DNA from: Leisingera aquaemixtae
Lineage (GTDB): Bacteria > Pseudomonadota > Alphaproteobacteria > Rhodobacterales > Rhodobacteraceae
DNA length: 64,000 nt
Assembly: GCF_019801145.1 (NCBI RefSeq)
Contig: NZ_JAHVJQ010000004.1
Span: forward strand, 372,001 to 436,000
Direction: 5' to 3'
The notes under the pieces are model-generated. The model was not told where the DNA came from and ran no database searches. It was given only the letters and a program-made list of their open reading frames with translations. Positions 43,847 to 51,711 of this stretch are shown here, piece after piece. Positions within the stretch are counted from its first letter, which is position 1. Each line of letters opens with the position of its first letter. A program made the position numbers and the translations under genes.

Positions 43847-44686
43847 CTAGCCGGCTTTCTTGCCCTGCTTCATGTCCTCGATCCAGGGCGGCGAGACCGA
43901 GGGCGCGCCGAACAAGTAGCCCTGCAGGCAGTCGACGCCGTTTTCCACCAGAAACTCCGCGTCCTCGCGGCTTTCGACTGATTCCGCGACCACGAACATG
44001 TCGAACTGCTTGGCAATGCCGATCAGGGCGCGGACAACCGACTGGTTGTCGTGGCTGGCGTGGATGCCGCGCACGAACTGGCCGTCGATCTTGACCGCGT
44101 CGAAGAAGAACTGGCGGAAATGCCCGATCGCGGTGGTGCTGGCGCCGAAGTTGTCGAGCGCGAAGGAGATCCCGTGCGGCTGCATCCGGCCCATGAAATC
44201 GGTGACCAGCTCCGGCGCCGCCATGGCAGAGGCCTCGGTGATTTCCAGCACCAGCCGTTCGCCCAGCGTGGCGTCGCGTTTCAGGAAGCGGTCCAGCACT
44301 TTGTTCCAGCGCTGATAGCCGATTGAGCGGGCGGACATGTTCACCGACAGGCGGATCTGCGGATATTTCTCCAGCGCCCGCAGCCCGTGCTGCAGCGCCA
44401 GGCAGTCCATTTCGCGGCCGATTTCCTTGTCCTCGACCACATGGATGAATTCGCGCGCGGGGATCACCCGGCCGGTTGGATCCAGCACCCGGATGTAGCC
44501 CTCGTAAAAGGCGACGCCGTGCGGCGGCATCGCCTGCATGATGGGCTGATAGGCCAGCACGGTTTGATTGTGGCGCACAGCCTCCGCGACCATGTCCAGG
44601 GTCGACCGGTCGCGGCCCGCAACCGCCGCGTTCAGCGGGCTTTCGGCGCCTTCGGGAAGATCTGCCATCGCATGTCGTTTGCTCAT
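43847..44686 (-). CDS. EAL-domain protein with degenerate loop motif
   Basis: A 279-residue cyclic-di-GMP phosphodiesterase-type (EAL) domain with no attached sensor. Active-site residues kept: E62 (YEGYIR in place of EAL-L), N116 (VNMSAR), E148 (EITEA), K199 (VKIDG), E235 and Q256 (CLQGYLFG). The DDFGTG loop reads DNFGAS (N179), a change that in other proteins weakens or abolishes activity. It may therefore be a weak enzyme or a c-di-GMP binder. The ATG at 44686 is chosen; an upstream extension is unlikely. It is a single-gene unit. Confidence 0.9.
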   Translation of the reverse strand: MSKRHAMADLPEGAESPLNAAVAGRDRSTLDMVAEAVRHNQTVLAYQPIMQAMPPHGVAFYEGYIRVLDPTGRVIPAREFIHVVEDKEIGREMDCLALQHGLRALEKYPQIRLSVNMSARSIGYQRWNKVLDRFLKRDATLGERLVLEITEASAMAAPELVTDFMGRMQPHGISFALDNFGASTTAIGHFRQFFFDAVKIDGQFVRGIHASHDNQSVVRALIGIAKQFDMFVVAESVESREDAEFLVENGVDCLQGYLFGAPSVSPPWIEDMKQGKKAG

Positions 44687-44812
44687 GTGTTTCCGGGACC
44701 CTGTTTGCGGCAAGATTGGGGGCAGTATGATGCTCCCGGCAGCCTGCCGCAAAAGGGTTGAGGCAGGATTAAAGATCGAATTTGAATGATCTGCCCGCGG
44801 CGGCGCCGGCGG

Positions 44813-45745
44813 TCAGCCGCCGAAGCCGGGGGTGCCCGCATCCTCGGGGTGGCGCGCCAGATGCGCGGCCTTGATCCCGGCCGAGGTGTCGCGGCTGCCG
44901 TCGTGGCTGTAGCCGGGCGGCGCAAAGGCATAAAGCAACCGCTGCTTCAGGGTCAGGCCGGGCTGGCTCATGTCCTTGAAAATGCCCGCCCATTCATGGA
45001 AGGCGACGCGCAGCGGATTGAAGGTGGCGATGTTATGGACCAGGCCGTAATCGGGGCGGTCGTGGTCCTGCTCCGGCACGAAGGTGCCGAACATCTTGTC
45101 CCAGATGATGAAGACGCCGGCATAGTTGCAGTCCAGGTAGCGCGGGTTCCTGCCATGGTGGGCGCGGTGGTGGCTGGGGGTGTTCATCACCGCCTCGAAC
45201 CAGCGCGGCAGGCGTGTGACCGCTTCGGTGTGGATCCAGAACTGGTAGATCAGGTTCAGCCCGCCGCAGAACAGCACCAGCGCCGGGTGGAACCCCAGCA
45301 GCACCATCGGCGCCTTCACGATCATCATGAAGGTAAAGGTGCCGGTCCAGGTCTGCCGCAGGGCGGTGGTCAGGTTGTAGTGCTGGCTGGAGTGGTGATT
45401 CACATGGGACGCCCAGACCCAGCGCACCCGGTGGCCGAACCGGTGCACCCAGTAATAGCGCAGGTCATCCAGCACGAAGCAGGCCAGCAATGCCCAGACC
45501 GAGGTTCCCATGTCCAAGGGCGTCAGCTGCCACAGGAACATGAACAGCGCCCAGGCGACGAAACCCAGCAACAGCCCCTCGGCAACGCTGCCAGCCCCCA
45601 TGATCAATGAGGTCACGGCATCGCGGGTCTCGTACCGGCCGCCGCGCTTTTTCAGGGCGATCCACAGGAACTCAGCCAGGATCGCGGCAATGAAGAACGG
45701 CACCGCCAGCTGGGTCGCATCGGGGTAATGGACGGGATCGGTCAT
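44813..45745 (-). CDS. Sterol desaturase / fatty acid hydroxylase superfamily protein
   Basis: A 310-residue membrane protein with several helices and the conserved histidine clusters that bind a di-iron centre: HRFGHR near residue 102, SHVNHHSSQHYN near 113 and SHHRAHHGR near 191. Such enzymes hydroxylate or desaturate lipid substrates; no substrate can be assigned. It is the last of two coupled minus-strand genes, its start overlapping the neighbour at 45742-46140 by four bases. A second member of the family is at 58061-59068. Confidence 0.9.
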   Translation of the reverse strand: MTDPVHYPDATQLAVPFFIAAILAEFLWIALKKRGGRYETRDAVTSLIMGAGSVAEGLLLGFVAWALFMFLWQLTPLDMGTSVWALLACFVLDDLRYYWVHRFGHRVRWVWASHVNHHSSQHYNLTTALRQTWTGTFTFMMIVKAPMVLLGFHPALVLFCGGLNLIYQFWIHTEAVTRLPRWFEAVMNTPSHHRAHHGRNPRYLDCNYAGVFIIWDKMFGTFVPEQDHDRPDYGLVHNIATFNPLRVAFHEWAGIFKDMSQPGLTLKQRLLYAFAPPGYSHDGSRDTSAGIKAAHLARHPEDAGTPGFGG

Positions 45746-46140
45746 GCGGCCTCCGCTGCGGTAGCAATCTGCGCCAGCCAGGTTCGGCGTTCGCGCTCCG
45801 GCAAGGGCAGCGAGAGGCCGGGGGCCGCGAAGTCATTGAAATCAAAGCGCAGACCGGTGCCGGTTTCGCGGACCTGGCCGACGGCCAGATGGCGGCCAAC
45901 GGTGTCGGCGCCAAAGGCCCAGAGCAGCCCTGGCCCGCCTTCGGTCTGCACCAGCGCGGCCCGTCCGCTGGCGGCGGGCAGCACGGTGATCACACTGTCC
46001 CCGGGAAAGTGGCGCAGCCAGGCGGCGCGGGCGCTGGCAGCGGTCAGAACCACCTGCCGGGAACACCCGGTCAGATGCAGCAGCACGGCAATTCCAGATA
46101 TCCCGCCCAGAACCAGGGCCAGCAGCAGTTCCAGCGGCAT
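45742..46140 (-). CDS. Small membrane-anchored protein coupled to the desaturase gene
   Basis: A 132-residue protein with an N-terminal helix (MPLELLLALVLGGISGIAV, residues 1-20) and a soluble remainder with strand-rich segments (SVITVLPAASGRAALVQTEGG). No family is recognised. It overlaps the desaturase gene by four bases, so it likely acts with it, for example as an accessory subunit; this is inference from coupling only. Confidence 0.7.
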   Translation of the reverse strand: MPLELLLALVLGGISGIAVLLHLTGCSRQVVLTAASARAAWLRHFPGDSVITVLPAASGRAALVQTEGGPGLLWAFGADTVGRHLAVGQVRETGTGLRFDFNDFAAPGLSLPLPERERRTWLAQIATAAEAA

Positions 46141-46228
46141 CGCGTCCTCCCGCAGGCAGACTGGCGGCCCGCCGGGAAGCTGTCAAAGGTGGCGTGGGGT
46201 CAAGCAGTCAGGCGAAGGGCGGTGCTGC

Positions 46229-46573
46229 CTAGTCCGGCGCCGTGACTGCGTGATGGTACTGCGGCAGCACTTCCATTTGCACCACCCGTTCGACAAAGGG
46301 CACCAGCCCCTCCGGCCCGGAGGCGCGGTCCTTGAGGTGGATGCAGACATCGGGCCTGAGCGACGCGATGATGCCGATCAGATCGCCGCGGATCTGGTCG
46401 TCCAGCCCGGCCCCCATGATCACGCAGCCGATGCGCGGCTCGGTTTCCAGCTGGCGCACCACTTCGGAATGGTCATGCGCGCCCAGCCATTGGATCGGCA
46501 GATGGTCCAGCTGCTCGGCCACATTGCCGATCACATGCGGCAGCTTTCCGATCAGTAACACAACAGGTTTCAT
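46229..46573 (-). CDS. Small protein with receiver-like fold, no phospho-acceptor seen
   Basis: A 114-residue soluble protein: KPVVLLIGKLPHVIGNVAEQ then strand-helix-strand (GCVIMGAGLDDQIRGDLIGI, SLRPDVCIHLKD). The pattern resembles a flavodoxin or response-regulator-like fold but lacks the acidic pocket and lysine expected of a receiver. Function unknown. GGAGAG precedes the ATG at 46573; a start 15 bases upstream is possible. The gene lies upstream of the coupled desaturase pair. Confidence 0.65.
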   Translation of the reverse strand: MKPVVLLIGKLPHVIGNVAEQLDHLPIQWLGAHDHSEVVRQLETEPRIGCVIMGAGLDDQIRGDLIGIIASLRPDVCIHLKDRASGPEGLVPFVERVVQMEVLPQYHHAVTAPD

Positions 46574-46664
46574 ATCACTCTCCACCATACAGCCGGGCAC
46601 CCTGTGCGGGCGCCCCTCGGTTAAAGGGTAGTGCGAAAGTCTGCCGGGTCAGTCCCTGCTGCTG

Positions 46665-47294
46665 TTATGACTTGGTCACATGTATTACTCGACAAGTGAG
46701 GTCTTCTGCTTCAATGACATTCCGTACGATATGCGCAGAAGTATCACTGTTCATCTGTTCGACTTTTGATTCGCAGGCCCGTATAGCTGACGTTTTCGCT
46801 TCGATTTCAGAAGCATATCCCCAGCTATACCCAGGCGCTCCGTACCCGGACGTTGCGAAAGCACCATATTTGCCGGCTTTTTGGCTCTGCTGGTACTTTT
46901 TGAAGTAGCGGTTCCCGGTTTGGCTCAGAGTGATACCCTCTCCGGTTGCCGGGTGCTTGGGGCCAACGGTGGCGTAAAGTTTGCAAAGAGAGGGATCTTG
47001 GGATTTCAGGACACAAGATTTCTTGGCGCTTTGCTTGGCCATCGCCATGTTTGGGGCGTTCCAAAACTCGGCGGCTATGTCTTCTTGCAAGTTGACATAC
47101 AGGGCACCATAGAAGTCAGCATTTTTTTTGAAGTAGCCGAACTCTCTTTTAACGCCGCCCTTTAAACGTTCATCGGAATGAATGGTGAGTTTGGGTCGAA
47201 AACCTTCAAGCAAAATCTCTTCTGCCCAAGCGCCGACGGAAACTGAAAGAAATGCAGCTGTGGTCAATGCGGTTTTTAAGAAGTGCTTTTCCAA
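46665..47294 (-). CDS. Low-GC secreted protein of unknown function
   Basis: A 209-residue exported protein. From a TTG at 47294, placed 6 bases after GGAGAC, the sequence opens with KHFLKTALTTAAFLSVSVGA and a Sec cleavage after AWA; a start further upstream (47336) gives a longer, odd N-terminus. The mature part has repeated Tyr/Lys/Ser-rich segments and four cysteines (SCVLK, SLCKLY, RACES, DLTCRV), suggesting disulfides. Base composition is clearly less GC-rich than its neighbours, hinting at horizontal origin. No family recognised. Confidence 0.75.
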   Translation of the reverse strand: MEKHFLKTALTTAAFLSVSVGAWAEEILLEGFRPKLTIHSDERLKGGVKREFGYFKKNADFYGALYVNLQEDIAAEFWNAPNMAMAKQSAKKSCVLKSQDPSLCKLYATVGPKHPATGEGITLSQTGNRYFKKYQQSQKAGKYGAFATSGYGAPGYSWGYASEIEAKTSAIRACESKVEQMNSDTSAHIVRNVIEAEDLTCRVIHVTKS

Positions 47295-47354
47295 AGTAGT
47301 CTCCTGGAGCCGGTATTCCGGCCCCAAGCTACTCAATTGAATTTCAAGCGCAAG

Positions 47355-47918
47355 CTACTTTGAGGCGATCATCGCCTTCAAAATCGCCTTGGCACTGTCA
47401 GAGTTCCACTCGGCATCGCCCAAGAGCCGCGCCACCTCGTTGCCGTCACGGTCCAGCAGCACCGTGATGGGCAGACCGATCACCGCCATCTCCCGCGCCA
47501 GCGCCTGTTGCGGGTCCTGGTGGCGGGGCAGGCTGTTGATGCCGTTCTCGTCAAAGAATTTCTGGATGCCTGCCGGAGAATTGCGCCCTGTCGCGATGGT
47601 CAGCACCTGGAAATCCTCGCCGCCAAACTCCTGCTGCAGCTCCTCCAGCTGCGGCATTTCCTTGCGGCAGGGGGCGCACCAGGTGGCCCAGAAGTTCAAT
47701 AGCACGATCTTGCCCTGGTAATCTCCCAGGGTTGCGGTGCCCTGTTCGTCCTCCAGGTTGAAGGCTGTGGCGGAAACCGGCTTGGGCTCGGCATGCACCA
47801 CCAGTTTCTTCATCGAGCCGTCGCGCAGCGCTTCCAGCTGCGCCTGATCCGCCGCAAAGGCGGCATTTGCACCCAAGGTCAGGGCCATATAAAGGGAAAG
47901 CTGACGAAACAGACGCAT
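47355..47918 (-). CDS. TlpA-like periplasmic thioredoxin
   Basis: A 187-residue exported thioredoxin of the TlpA/ResA group. Residues 1-22 are a signal peptide ending AFA; the catalytic [11 protein letters not shown] is near residue 80, in a fold beginning at about residue 50, with the cis-proline GLPITVLLD near residue 150. Such proteins reduce cysteines of cytochrome c apoproteins or copper sites. GGAGA precedes the ATG at 47918. It is divergent from argH with only about 22 bases between start codons. Confidence 0.9.
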   Translation of the reverse strand: MRLFRQLSLYMALTLGANAAFAADQAQLEALRDGSMKKLVVHAEPKPVSATAFNLEDEQGTATLGDYQGKIVLLNFWATWCAPCRKEMPQLEELQQEFGGEDFQVLTIATGRNSPAGIQKFFDENGINSLPRHQDPQQALAREMAVIGLPITVLLDRDGNEVARLLGDAEWNSDSAKAILKAMIASK

Positions 47919-47940
47919 ATTATCTCCGGGGTTCCACACC

Positions 47941-49335
47941 ATGACAGATCAATCCTCGAACCAGATGTGGGGCGGCCGCTTTGCCGCTGGCCCGGACGCG
48001 ATCATGGAGGCGATCAACGCCTCGATCGGGTTCGACAAGCGGATGGCAGCACAGGACATTGCCGGCTCCAGGGCCCATGCGGCGATGCTGGCCGCCACAG
48101 GCGTCATTACGGATAATGATGCTGAGGCCATTCGGGAAGGGCTGCTCACCGTTTTGTCAGAGATCGAGGGCGGAACCTTCCAGTTTTCCACAGCACTTGA
48201 AGACATCCACATGAATGTGGAGGCCCGCCTGAAGGAGATCATCGGCGAGCCTGCGGGCCGCCTGCATACCGGCCGCAGCCGCAATGACCAGGTCGCAACC
48301 GATTTCAAACTCTGGGTGCGCGACCAGCTGGACGCAGCCGAAAGCGGCCTCTTGGCGCTGATCCGCGCGCTTCTGTCGCAGGCCGAGGCCGGCGCCGATT
48401 GGGTGATGCCGGGCTTCACCCATCTGCAGACCGCGCAGCCGGTGACCTGGGGCCACCATATGATGGCTTACGTCGAGATGTTCGGCCGCGATCTGTCCCG
48501 CGTCCGCGACGCCCGCGCGCGCATGAACGAATCGCCGCTGGGCGCAGCGGCGCTGGCCGGCACCTCCTTCCCGATCGACCGGGAGATGACGGCATCGGCG
48601 CTGGGCTTTGACCGCCCCGCCGCCAACTCTCTGGATGCGGTTTCCGACCGCGACTTCGCGCTGGAATTCCTCAGCACCGCCTCGATCAGCGCCGTGCACC
48701 TGTCGCGCTTTGCCGAGGAGCTGGTGATCTGGTCCTCCGCCCAGTTCCGCTTCGTGACGCTCAGCGACCGCTTCTCCACCGGTTCTTCGATCATGCCGCA
48801 GAAGAAGAACCCGGATGCGGCTGAGCTGATCCGCGCCAAGGTGGGCCGGATCTTTGGCGCCAACACCGCGCTGATGATGGTGATGAAAGGCCTGCCGCTG
48901 GCCTATTCCAAGGACATGCAGGAAGACAAGGAGCAGGTCTTCGATGCAGCCGACAACTGGATGCTGGCACTGGCGGCGATGGAAGGCATGGTCAAGGACA
49001 TGACCGGCAACCGCGAGTCGCTGGCCGCTGCGGCGGGCTCCGGCTTCTCCACCGCCACCGACCTGGCCGACTGGCTGGTGCGGGTGCTGAAGGTGCCGTT
49101 CCGCGATGCCCATCACGTGACCGGCACCCTGGTTGCGATGGCCGAGCAGCGCGGCTGCGACCTGCCGGACCTTTCGCTGGCGGACATGCAGGGCGTGCAC
49201 GCAGGCATCACCGAGGACATCTTCTCTGTGCTCGGCGTCGAAAACTCGGTAAACTCGCGTATGTCTTACGGCGGCACCGCGCCCGCCCAGGTGCGCGCGC
49301 AGATCGCCCGCTGGAAAGAGGTGCTGGCAGGCTGA
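47941..49335 (+). CDS. argH: Argininosuccinate lyase
   Basis: Splits argininosuccinate into arginine and fumarate, the last step of arginine synthesis. The 464-residue product has the family signature [12 protein letters not shown] near residue 280, the [12 protein letters not shown] block near 107 and the [17 protein letters not shown] segment near 158. The length is typical. A lipoprotein gene and lysA follow, an order common in alphaproteobacteria that ties arginine and lysine synthesis genes together. Confidence 0.97.
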   Translation: MTDQSSNQMWGGRFAAGPDAIMEAINASIGFDKRMAAQDIAGSRAHAAMLAATGVITDNDAEAIREGLLTVLSEIEGGTFQFSTALEDIHMNVEARLKEIIGEPAGRLHTGRSRNDQVATDFKLWVRDQLDAAESGLLALIRALLSQAEAGADWVMPGFTHLQTAQPVTWGHHMMAYVEMFGRDLSRVRDARARMNESPLGAAALAGTSFPIDREMTASALGFDRPAANSLDAVSDRDFALEFLSTASISAVHLSRFAEELVIWSSAQFRFVTLSDRFSTGSSIMPQKKNPDAAELIRAKVGRIFGANTALMMVMKGLPLAYSKDMQEDKEQVFDAADNWMLALAAMEGMVKDMTGNRESLAAAAGSGFSTATDLADWLVRVLKVPFRDAHHVTGTLVAMAEQRGCDLPDLSLADMQGVHAGITEDIFSVLGVENSVNSRMSYGGTAPAQVRAQIARWKEVLAG

Positions 49336-49385
49336 GCCCGCAAGGGCCGCCCGTTGAAGGCCGGATCTCGGCAAGGAGGCAGACA

Positions 49386-49565
49386 ATGCGCAACATGATC
49401 TTTGCTTTGCTGGGGCTGATGGTGCTGTCCGCCTGCGGGGCGGACGGCGAGCCGGTGCAGCCGACCCTGAACGCAGGTGTTGGCGTCGGCAGCGGCGGCG
49501 GCGTCCACGTCGGCGGCGCTGTGGGACTGCACAAGGGGCCGCTCAGCGTCTTTCTGGGCTTCTAG
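49386..49565 (+). CDS. Small lipoprotein between argH and lysA
   Basis: A 59-residue lipoprotein. The leader MRNMIFALLGLMVLSAC has the lipobox LSAC with cleavage before C17; the mature 43 residues are Gly/Val-rich (GVGVGSGGGVHVGGAV). AAGGAGG precedes the ATG. Short lipoproteins in this position between argH and lysA are usual in this group; function is unknown. Confidence 0.8.
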   Translation: MRNMIFALLGLMVLSACGADGEPVQPTLNAGVGVGSGGGVHVGGAVGLHKGPLSVFLGF

Positions 49566-49608
49566 CGCCCGGCGCCCTTGATGCAGCGCAGCTGAACAAC
49601 CACTTCAG

Positions 49609-49640
49609 AACCGCCCCCGCCGCTGTGCCGGGGCGGTTTT
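49609..49640 (+). terminator. Terminator after the argH-lipoprotein unit
   Basis: AACCGCCCC at 49609-49617 pairs with GGGGCGGTT at 49630-49638, followed by T-rich sequence (TTTTC from 49637). It lies about 45 bases after the stop codon. Confidence 0.8.
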
Positions 49641-49657
49641 CATTTGAGGATGTTGCG

Positions 49658-49810
49658 ATGAAAACAACGTTTGCTGTGCTGGCCCTTATTGGCCTGGCGG
49701 CCTGTGAAACCGGCGCGCCGGCGGCAAACCCGCCGCAAAAGCATGAACCCGCGGCAACCGGTATCAAAGTGTCCGGTTATGCCCGCGCCGGGGTGTCCGG
49801 AACGTTCTAA
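49658..49810 (+). CDS. Second small lipoprotein
   Basis: A 50-residue protein with a lipoprotein leader (MKTTFAVLALIGLAAC; lipobox LAAC) and a mature part of 35 residues rich in Ala/Pro (AAANPPQKHEPAATG). A GAGGA site lies seven bases before the ATG. It starts 18 bases after the terminator above. No function is recognised. Confidence 0.65.
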   Translation: MKTTFAVLALIGLAACETGAPAANPPQKHEPAATGIKVSGYARAGVSGTF

Positions 49811-50397
49811 AAAACACAGATAATGGCCGGAGCGGGTATCTTTCCCGTCCGGTTGCAGCCTGCTTTGGTGTGTTCCGTATCTGATATGCTGAACATCAGC
49901 AGTTAGGAGTGGCGGCGCCGCCAAGGGGCGGAGGTGGGACGGGAGGGTTTCTCCCGCACGCGAAACGTCGTCTGTGCGTGCCCGTGCCAATGGGCCCTGT
50001 TCCAAAGTGCCGGGTTTGTCAGGCCCGGCGGTGATCGCGATCAGAGGTTACTATGCCAACCCGGGCTTAATATGCCGTGACAGCGGCGTGCGCCGGATGC
50101 GCAACACCACAGGCGCCGCGTGTGCCGCTGATGCCGCGCAGTGAGTATTTTTGGAAAGATGAAGGCGCAGGCCCGGTGTTTTCATCTTTCCCCAAATACT
50201 CAAATACTGCCGCCCGCGCGGAACGGAACGCCAGCGGGGGATGCGGCCCGCCGCGCACCAGCGCGGCGGCGGGCCCAACCGGCGGGGGCGCATCTTTGAT
50301 GCGTCTGCGGCGGGCGGGAGAGCCGCTTTGTTTCCGGCAAGGCGCGCGGGTCGGAATCATTTGATCCATCTGCCCCTTTTGCCCTAAACGCGGGGTC
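49811..50397. other. Gap of about 590 bases upstream of lysA with structured RNA-like sequence and a repeat
   Basis: No gene is found. Bases 49905-50045 contain consecutive stem-loops: GGCGGCGCCGCC (49911-49922), GGGAG/CTCCC (49941-49955), GCACGC/GCGTGC (49956-49981) and GCCGGG/CCCGGC (50009-50029), then the palindrome TGATCGCGATCA (50032-50043). This could be an uncharacterised small RNA or lysA leader. A dispersed repeat follows at 50143-50320. No matching known RNA family is recognised. Confidence 0.5.
50143..50320 (+). repeat. Dispersed extragenic repeat, expanded copy with inverted pair
   Basis: Starts with GAGTATTTTTGGAAAGATGA and carries a nearly exact reverse complement at 50180-50200 (TTCATCTTTCCCCAAATACT), which would form a long hairpin. 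The distal part GCATCTTTGATGCG at 50290-50303 and GGCGGGAG nearby correspond to the other end of the long copies at 29010 and 36411. It lies about 80 bases before the lysA start. Confidence 0.65.
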
Positions 50398-51663
50398 ATG
50401 GATCATTTTCTCTACCGTGACGGCGCGCTCTGCGCCGAAGACGTTCCCATCTCCGAGATCGCCGCGGCGGTGGGCACCCCGTTCTATGTCTATTCCACCG
50501 CCACCCTCTTGCGCCATTTCCGCCTGTTCGACGAGGCGCTGGAAGGCACCGACCACCTGGTCTGCTTTGCGATGAAAGCGGCCTCCAACCAGGCGATCCT
50601 GAAGACCCTGGCGCAGGCAGGCGCGGGCATGGACGTTGTCAGTCAGGGCGAATACCTGCGCGCCAAGGCGGCAGGCGTGCCGGGTGACAGGATCGTGTTT
50701 TCCGGCGTCGGCAAGACGGCAGAGGAAATCCGCACAGCTCTGACCGGCGGTATCCGCCAGTTCAACGTGGAATCCGAGCCGGAAATGGAAGTGATCAGCG
50801 CCGTGGCTGTGGAACTGGGCGCAGTGGCCCCGGTCACCATCCGGGTCAATCCGGACGTGGACGCCAAGACCCACGCCAAGATCGCCACCGGAAAATCCGA
50901 GAACAAGTTCGGCATCCCGATTGCCCGCGCCCGCGAGGTCTACGCCCGCGCTGCCGCGCTGCCGGGGCTGGAGGTGGTGGGGATCGACGTCCATATCGGG
51001 TCGCAGCTGACCGATCTGGAGCCGTTCCGTCTGGCCTATCAGAAGGTGGCCGAGCTGACGGAAACCTTGCGCGCCGATGGCCACGATATCCGCCGCCTCG
51101 ACCTGGGCGGCGGGCTTGGCATTCCTTATGAGCGCTCCAATTCGGCACCGCCCCTACCGGTGGAGTACGGCCAGATGGTCAAGGAGACTCTGGGCCACCT
51201 GGGATGCGAAATCGAGATCGAGCCGGGGCGGCTGATCGCGGGCAACGCGGGCCAGCTGGTGTCGAAAGTGATCTATGTGAAATCGGGCGAGGGGCGCGAT
51301 TTCCTGATCCTGGATGCCGCGATGAACGACCTGATCCGCCCGGCGATGTATGAGGCGCATCACGACATCATCCCTGTGCAGGAACCTGCGGCAGGCACCG
51401 AAAGCCAGCCCTATGACATCGTCGGCCCGGTCTGCGAAACCGGCGATACCTTTGCCAAGCAGCGCGATCTGCCGCCGCTTGCTGCCGGCGATCTGGTCTC
51501 CTTCCGCAGCGCCGGCGCCTATGGCGCGGTGATGGCGAGCGAGTACAATTCGCGCCCGCTGATCCCCGAAGTGCTTGTGCACGGGGATCAATTCGCGGTT
51601 ATTCGCCGGCGGCCGGACTATGAAGAGATGATAAACCGCGATACCATCCCGGAGTGGCTCTGA
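50398..51663 (+). CDS. lysA: Diaminopimelate decarboxylase
   Basis: PLP-dependent enzyme that decarboxylates meso-diaminopimelate to lysine, the last step of lysine synthesis. The 421-residue product has K60 in CFAMKAASN as the likely PLP-binding lysine, the HIGSQLTDL block near residue 200, a glycine-rich LDLGGGLGIPY near 235, and the C-terminal catalytic GPVCETGDTF near 345. It follows the argH-lipoprotein cluster and is followed 48 bases later by the TIGR02302 gene. Confidence 0.97.
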   Translation: MDHFLYRDGALCAEDVPISEIAAAVGTPFYVYSTATLLRHFRLFDEALEGTDHLVCFAMKAASNQAILKTLAQAGAGMDVVSQGEYLRAKAAGVPGDRIVFSGVGKTAEEIRTALTGGIRQFNVESEPEMEVISAVAVELGAVAPVTIRVNPDVDAKTHAKIATGKSENKFGIPIARAREVYARAAALPGLEVVGIDVHIGSQLTDLEPFRLAYQKVAELTETLRADGHDIRRLDLGGGLGIPYERSNSAPPLPVEYGQMVKETLGHLGCEIEIEPGRLIAGNAGQLVSKVIYVKSGEGRDFLILDAAMNDLIRPAMYEAHHDIIPVQEPAAGTESQPYDIVGPVCETGDTFAKQRDLPPLAAGDLVSFRSAGAYGAVMASEYNSRPLIPEVLVHGDQFAVIRRRPDYEEMINRDTIPEWL

Positions 51664-51711
51664 AGCGATCCGGGCGCGATCCGGCGCGGGCCATCAGATC
51701 ATGAGGCCCGA

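Noticed and set aside
50009-50043. Resemblance to signal recognition particle RNA (GTCAGGCCCGG)
   Set aside because: The diagnostic GGAAGGAAGCAG-type loop that follows in real SRP RNA is absent.
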